Below are positions 55,590 through 64,000 of a DNA stretch of 64,000 nucleotides, in pieces. Within the stretch, counting starts at the first letter, position 1, and each line of letters starts with the position of its first letter. The DNA lies in NCBI GenBank assembly GCA_036898135.1, contig CM072519.1:69219729-69283728 (forward strand), in the 5' to 3' direction. The translations under genes were made by a program, and so were the position numbers. The DNA is from Oncomelania hupensis (lineage: Eukaryota; Mollusca; Gastropoda; Littorinimorpha; Pomatiopsidae). The notes below the pieces were generated by a model. The model saw nothing but the letters and a program-made list of their open reading frames with translations, searched no databases and was not told the DNA's origin.

Positions 55590-55952
55590 CAGATAACTGC
55601 TGGATTAATAGGAAAAGTAGGCTTACAATCAAACAGCTGTCTCGGCCTCTACTATGTCAACAACCTAGGTGTCTGACCACTTGGAAGATAGATATTGTAA
55701 CGTTAAATTAATGACAGCATCAAAAGAAAGTTGTTAGCAAGTTCAACCAAGATCAATGTATAATTTTCCTTGCCAAGCTTCCTCCAATCATTGGTTTGAG
55801 GCGTTCAGGTGCAAGCGACACCAACGAAGGAAATTGTAACTAAACAATAAATACAGAGAGAGAGAAAGAGAAAGTGGAGGGAAGGGGTCGAAATACAACA
55901 CACACCCATAACTTTATTGCAACCAAAACCGTTAATAAAAACAACTTTGTAA
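54967..55952. other. Non-coding, AT-rich, with (AC)n
   Basis: An AT-rich stretch near 55395-55500 and an (AC)n array at about 55544-55588. No gene supported. Confidence 0.4.
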
Positions 55953-56458
55953 TAAACTCTGCTCCTATCCTATCCTATCCTATCCCATAACTCGTAGGGG
56001 CACCACAGATGATCGTTTAACCAGCGTACTCCATCTGTCCTGTCCTCAGCAGCCCTGATTGTTTCGCTCAGTGTCAAACCAGTCCATTCTCGAATGTTGT
56101 CCTCCCACCTCTTTTTCGGTCTCCCTCTTCTTCTACCTCCTTGCACTGTGCCTTGCAGAATGGTCTTTGCAAGACCTGATGATCAGGTGACGTGGCCGTA
56201 CCATCGGAGTTTCCGTTTCTTCACCACTGTGAGCAGGTCATCGTGTTGTCCAATGGCTTGTGTGATGGTCTGTCGGACTTCGTCGTTGGTGATGTGCTGG
56301 GTATAGGAAATGCCCAGAAGTCTTCTGTAGCACCTCATCTCCATGCTTTGTATTTTTCGTTGGAGATCTGCTGTGAGGGTCCATGTTTCGCAAGCGTATA
56401 GGAAGATGAAGATGACAAGGGAGCGCAGCAGCCTTACCTTACAATGTAAACTCTGCTC
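55953..56458 (-). mobile_element. 5'-truncated RTE-type LINE copy with 12-bp target duplication
   Basis: The body 55965-56446 (482 bp) matches the 3' end of the full-length RTE on the minus strand, with the tail as (CTATC)n at 55965-55985. Flanks 55953-55964 and 56447-56458 are identical (TAAACTCTGCTC). This copy supplies the uninterrupted reference for the nested insertion at 1058-2036. Confidence 0.92.
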
Positions 56459-57010
<552 letters not shown>

Positions 57011-57620
57011 ATACAGGATGCTATCACGTGCTTTTTCTTTAATCGAACTCAAAGCGCGGCGATCCCAAGAGTTTGCTATTACAGAAGTCGGAATAGAAAT
57101 CAATTTCGATTTTAAATTTTAGATTGACTGCATCTAATACCTTTATTGAAGGGAGGAAGGAAACCGGAGTAGTACCCGGAGAAAATGACAACAATAATGT
57201 AATCATGTATTTTATTTAATTGAAGTTGACGATTCCATTGTGATCATAAACCTAAATATAACAAGAGTATTTAATAATAATTATCTAACGCTTTTCCCCA
57301 AAATTACGTCAGTACAAAGCGGAATCTGGCACTTCCTAAATTTTGTATTTGAAAATCGACGAATAAACGAAGAAGAATAACAGACGGCGGCAAAGGTCCC
57401 TGAAAAAAACAGACTATTAGATTATATATTGGGGTTAGTGCAAGTGTGATATTCGCAAAGATTAATTGCTAATGACAGTTAGCAGCACCAAGAATGAAAC
57501 ACAGCTGTTGTCCCAAAGCACAGAACTACCAAATGGTGGACGAGGGCTGTACATTGTGCAGACAGTTTATTTGTACAGGTCCTTGTACTTGAAGTATGGG
57601 ATGTTGTTATGTACCTCCAC

Positions 57621-57624
<4 letters not shown>
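57011..57624. other. Non-coding, nothing recognised
   Basis: AT-rich. No feature supported. Confidence 0.35.
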
Positions 57625-57706
<82 letters not shown>

Positions 57707-57760
57707 GAGAGAACACACACACACACTCACCCCCCCCCCCCCACACACACACACTGCTTA
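57625..57760 (+). repeat. (AG)n followed by (AC)n and poly-C
   Basis: AG units with three GGGAG interruptions to ~57712, then CA repeats around a C run at 57730-57742. Confidence 0.93.
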
Positions 57761-60432
<2,672 letters not shown>

Positions 60433-60625
60433 AAATAAATAATAATATTTTTGCAACGTCTTTTTATTTATTTATATTTCTACATAAATATCTAGAGATT
60501 AATAGATAATTCAGGTTTCAAATTTGACAAATCAAATTCAGAACAATAACATAAAGTAATAAAATTAATGTATACAAAAGAAAATCCAATATAAGACTAG
60601 GAGTGTACGAGAAAAAGCAGAAAGA

Positions 60626-60626
<1 letters not shown>

Positions 60627-60679
<53 letters not shown>

Positions 60680-60984
60680 AAGGTAAGGTAAGGTAAGATA
60701 ATGTAAAAGAAAATAAGAGACGATAAGATAAGAGAAGGTAAGATAAGAAAAGGTAAGGTAAAGTAATGTAAGGTAAGAGAAGAGAAGGTAAGGTAAGAGA
60801 AGGTAAGATAAGAAAAGGTAAGGAAAGGTAATGTAAGAGTATGTAAGAGAAGAGAAGGTAAGGTAAGAGAAGAGAAGGTAAGGTAAGATAAAATAAGGTA
60901 AGGTAAGAGAAAGTAAGGTAAGAGAAGGTAAGAGAAGGTAAGGTAGGAGAAAGTAAGGTAAGGTAAGGTAAGGTAAGGTAAGAG
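60627..60984 (+). repeat. (AG)n followed by a degenerate (AAGGT)n array
   Basis: (AG)n at 60627-60675. About 310 bp of AAGGT-type pentanucleotides follow, with many AAGAG, AAGAT and AATGT variants, becoming regular again just before the RTE fragment at 60985. Confidence 0.93.
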
Positions 60985-61218
60985 TAGGCTCTGGAGGTAG
61001 TGTCAAGCCTCTGTACCAGCTGTTCAAGTTCTTGTTGCTCTCCAGCCAATCCATCATTGTCATCCGCAAAACGGAGGTTTGAGATTGCTCTACCCCCTAT
61101 GCTGACTGTGCCTTCGTGATCTGCAAGCGCAACTGACATGATGCGCTCTAGGAAGATGTTGAAGAGTGTTGGAGAGAGAAGGCATCGTTAACGCACACCA
61201 ATCGGTGTGCGTCAAGGA
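60985..61218 (-). mobile_element. RTE-type LINE fragment with an inverted end
   Basis: 60985-61199 matches the FADD region of the full-length RTE (about 22735-22950) on the minus strand. At 61199/61200 the match flips to the plus strand for ~19 nt (AATCGGTGTGCGTCAAGGA), so CGCACACC is followed by its own inverted copy. No 3' tail is present; the other end abuts the AAGGT array. Confidence 0.8.
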
Positions 61219-62370
61219 ATCATAAATCAGACGGCCGTTATCACAAAAAAATCTTCCCTTTACGAAACCTGTTAGGGTCTCCTTTACAAGCTTATTGTAA
61301 AGAACGTGAATTGTCCCGTTCTCAGTAGTATTTGTATTTTTAGAGTGTGAGTTAATTTTTTTAATAAATATATGTTATGTTATTATTTTCATTGGCCGAA
61401 ATTGTTGAACCAATGGAATAATGAATAGCTGTCAGGTCAGGGCAATTGGAGGTCACTCGAGTGTTGTGTTCTAAGGTGTGAGGTTGCAGAGTCAGTGTGT
61501 CTGGCCAGGAACAAAAAAATAAAGAGAGAATATCAACAATGTTTTAACAATGCACCAACTAACCTCTGTCGCAGGCCTATAGATGAGAGTTGCGCAGGTG
61601 AAGTAAGCAGGTGAAGTAAGCAGAATAAGTACCCCACGGTCTAAGGCATCACCACAAGTCGTTAACCCGCATTGCACGAGGAACAAACTAATATTAACGC
61701 CCACAATATATCGTCTGTCGCCACAGAAGCTTAGTGTGTGTGACAAAACGTACATTTGTCTTTCTAACATCAAACGGGTGTGACCGATGTCTGCAGTACT
61801 GGATATCGCCATTTTCAAGCACACCTGTTATAACAACGTGTCGCGTCGTGACCGAGAGTGCACCTGTTGTCTGGAAATCACTTCCGTCTACTGAGTGAAC
61901 TTGTCAGCAGATGGGGAAAGAACTTATAATTCGCACCACTGATAAAATATAAAGCGTAGGCTATAATAAACTACTGGGAGGTGATACTGGTAAGGGTGAG
62001 AGTGATGGAGTGAAATGGACTGTAGGATGCTAAGAACAGGATGAGGATGATGGTGAGGATGATGAAGACAACGACGACAGTAAATATATGTGGAGAAGCA
62101 GATATTTAACTGTCAACTGCGAAGAGAAGGAAAAAACTTGCATACATACATACTATTACATAAAGAATGAAAGAAAGCAAGAAAGAAGAATGAGCTCAAT
62201 GAGGAGAGAGTTCAAGTGAGATGAATAAAGAGGCCCACCAGCAGCAACCTCAACTACAACCAAACAGACAACACAACAGCATTTACCACATCCTCTACTC
62301 CACCCTCACCCCTTTGCCACCCCCATCATCTTCACGCCCTCATCCCCACCCCTAACCCCCAACAAACGCC
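61219..62370. other. Non-coding, nothing recognised
   Basis: No open frame with recognisable content. A short GAT-rich run lies near 62035-62080. Confidence 0.35.
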
Positions 62371-62685
62371 CAACTGCCAAAAAAAAAGGTAAGGTAAAGG
62401 TTGTCCCATAGCCTTGTGGCCGTAGGGGAGCGTGATGTTGGAGATCACACTTATCTTGGGCAAGCGTAATGAGGGTGATGCCCATCTCTCTCCCTCGCTG
62501 CTTTACCTTCCCCACCCTTAAGAGAGTAGGTACCCAGTCACAGTTGAGTCAACTGGGGGCGTTGTTATTTGTCGCTTCACGGTTTGCGGTCACCCATCCA
62601 AGAGCTAACCGCACTGGACGGTGCTTAACTTGCGACACAGTAGCGAGTGCTCCAACCACTGCGCTATCCGATACCACAACTGCCA
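62371..62685 (-). mobile_element. SINE with tRNA-like and 5S-like promoter parts, 9-bp target duplication
   Basis: The body is 62380-62676 on the minus strand. It starts GGTATCGGATAGCGCAGTGG, an A-box-like tRNA motif. About 55 nt on, AAGTTAAGCACCGTCC and GGTTAGCTCTTGGATGGG are followed by TGACCGC, close to the internal control region of 5S rRNA genes. The 3' end reads ACCTTTACCTTACC and a T run. Flanks 62371-62379 and 62677-62685 are both CAACTGCCA. The SINE is therefore a real retroposed copy. The family name is not known to me. Confidence 0.78.
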
Positions 62686-62748
62686 CATGCACTGTCACAT
62701 CTCCCACGCCTAAACGCACATCCCTCCTTTAAACTAAACAACACTGAC

Positions 62749-62940
62749 CTCTTTTCTGATAGTCTCCAACAGCCGTACAGACGGAGAGAGGAACTCGCTA
62801 AGAAAATGTCCGACGTTGCCTGCGTAGTGCGTGACCAAGACGTCCTTGGCTTGGACACAGGCCGTGTCTGTGGCTTGACCGTACAGTCCAAACAGCCGTG
62901 TGCGTAACTCCTCATCCATGTCGGCTTCTGACTCCGAGTC
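62749..62940 (-). CDS. Candidate host-gene exon (64 codons, phase 0-0)
   Basis: On the minus strand a pyrimidine-rich TTGCTCACCCACAG acceptor precedes 192 nt of open, GC-richer sequence, followed by a GAG|GTCAGT donor. The exon is exactly 64 codons and starts and ends in phase 0. It encodes an acidic start (DSESEADMDEELRTRLFGLY), then a helix-rich segment (KDVLVTHYAGNVGHFLSEFL and SPSVRLLETIRKE). No domain was recognised. It lies next to the SINE but not within it. Neighbouring exons should lie beyond the window or in unrecognised stretches. It could be a chance frame, but the paired splice sites and phase make a real exon more likely. Confidence 0.55.
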
Positions 62941-63429
62941 CTGTGGGTGAGCAAGGAAATATACATTTAATTAATAACATTTTAACCTTCGCCCGACCCC
63001 GCATTTGACTTTGCATGACATTACATTACATTATTATTGCTTTAGGTACAGCGGACTCTTCCGAGCCAAATCAGGACCAGTATAGCCGAATCAGGACCAC
63101 AAAATCAAGACTACAACTTCGCTGAAAGAGGACTCGCCCCTGATCCGCATAAAAGATCTGCCGAAACAACCCTCGTGGCGACACTGAACGCACTTCACCA
63201 GCCGGTCACTTTATAATAAAGACATCCTACGCAGGGGACGCTGAGGCTATACTCTAATTTAGCGAACCCCCGTTTAAAAAAAAACAAAATAGAATATAAA
63301 CATCATAATAAAATATCAACAAAACACATACATATAAAATGCCTATATTGCCAAATAATAACATCATAGGACCACCCGGCAGAAAGCGTCCAATATTTCC
63401 AAGCTGATCCAACAGACCTCACACACAAA
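62941..63429. other. Non-coding, nothing recognised
   Basis: If the exon at 62749-62940 is real, this is intron on its 5' side. Confidence 0.35.
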
Positions 63430-63620
63430 TGAGGAGTCTTTGCATAACCGACGAAGCGGGTCCTCCACGAGCCATGCGTTTTATAGAGCCCTAAACATGA
63501 CTGTATATTCTTCAATCGATGATACGAGTCTTCCACGACCAATAGGTTATATAGTGCCCTCGAGTTGTTTATTCTGCAACCGATGATGCGGGTCATCCAT
63601 GACGCATACTCTATAACTGG
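63430..63620. repeat. Diverged ~65-70-bp tandem repeat, three units
   Basis: The motif CGA(C/T)GA(A/T)(G/A)CGGGTC followed by TCCACGA recurs at about 63447, 63516 and 63580, each followed by a TATA(G/A)-containing block. Confidence 0.5.
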
Positions 63621-64000
63621 AAGAAAGTGTCATATTATGCATTTCCAAGTTGTTTCCGACAAAAATGGCAGCCCAAGGAGAGTGTGTGACTCCTCTTCTT
63701 GCGTTGAACCGCCACAATCAAACCGTTGTATCATTTGCTCACAGACTATACCCAGACGGAAAACTCCCATCATTTTGCGTTGACTTTTTCAAGAGTTGCG
63801 TCCCTTGAAAATGGGTTGATTAAGAGTGATAGTGTGTTACGTTGAAACGCGAATGGTAGTATGTCTGAAACGCGCACGATAGATCTAATCGTTTCGTTTT
63901 GCAAAGTATTCAATAATAGAGTTTATTTACCTTTGATTTGAGTTTGCGTTGTGGTTAGAGGAAGCTTTGTATAACGTTGATAATTTTCGTTGGTCGATAT
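63621..64000. other. Non-coding, nothing recognised
   Basis: No feature supported up to the window end. Confidence 0.3.

Overview
The window looks like intergenic DNA from an animal genome, most likely a mollusc. That placement is inference only: it rests on very dense simple repeats, several animal non-LTR (LINE) lineages, and Gypsy elements of a rare pol order. No rRNA, CRISPR array, bacterial operon or complete host gene is visible. Almost every real coding region belongs to a mobile element. The only good host-gene candidate is one 192-nt exon on the minus strand at 62749-62940.

Layout. Positions 1-12100 hold a 5'-truncated RTE-type LINE carrying a nested LINE (931-2374), a foldback/MITE-like element with perfect 49-bp inverted repeats (4063-4622), a Cys-rich protein fragment (4718-5146), a hairpin-bearing ~162-bp satellite between short inverted repeats (5309-6545), minisatellites interrupted by another RTE copy (8603-9683), the RNase H end of an I-like LINE (9684-11270), and long (GAA)n and (TATC)n arrays. 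Positions 12134-23975 are a Gypsy-type LTR retrotransposon on the plus strand (element C), whose 3' LTR is split by a complete 3.35-kb RTE LINE (20322-23671). Positions 24115-29764 (element A) and 39943-47182 (element B) are two minus-strand LTR elements of a second, related family; both are internally deleted. Between and after them lie tandem repeats, further RTE fragments, a CR1/L2-like LINE tail (49626-50450), a minus-strand LINE reverse transcriptase ORF (52146-53983), a SINE with a tRNA-like plus 5S-like promoter (62380-62676) and the host exon.

Main point. In element C the integrase, with a GPY/F module, lies upstream of reverse transcriptase and RNase H. Element B has the same order, although its reverse transcriptase is deleted. 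This Copia-like order inside a Gypsy-type element is the arrangement described for Gmr1-like elements. All three LTR elements have near-identical LTR pairs and exact 5-bp target duplications, so they are recent insertions. C is spoiled by one extra T in a T6 tract, A by a nonsense codon and a large deletion, and B by loss of the reverse transcriptase. The RTE LINE inside C has an intact ORF with all expected motifs, a perfect 10-bp target duplication and a (GGATA)n tail; it is the best candidate for a recently active element. At least six truncated relatives of it are scattered through the window.
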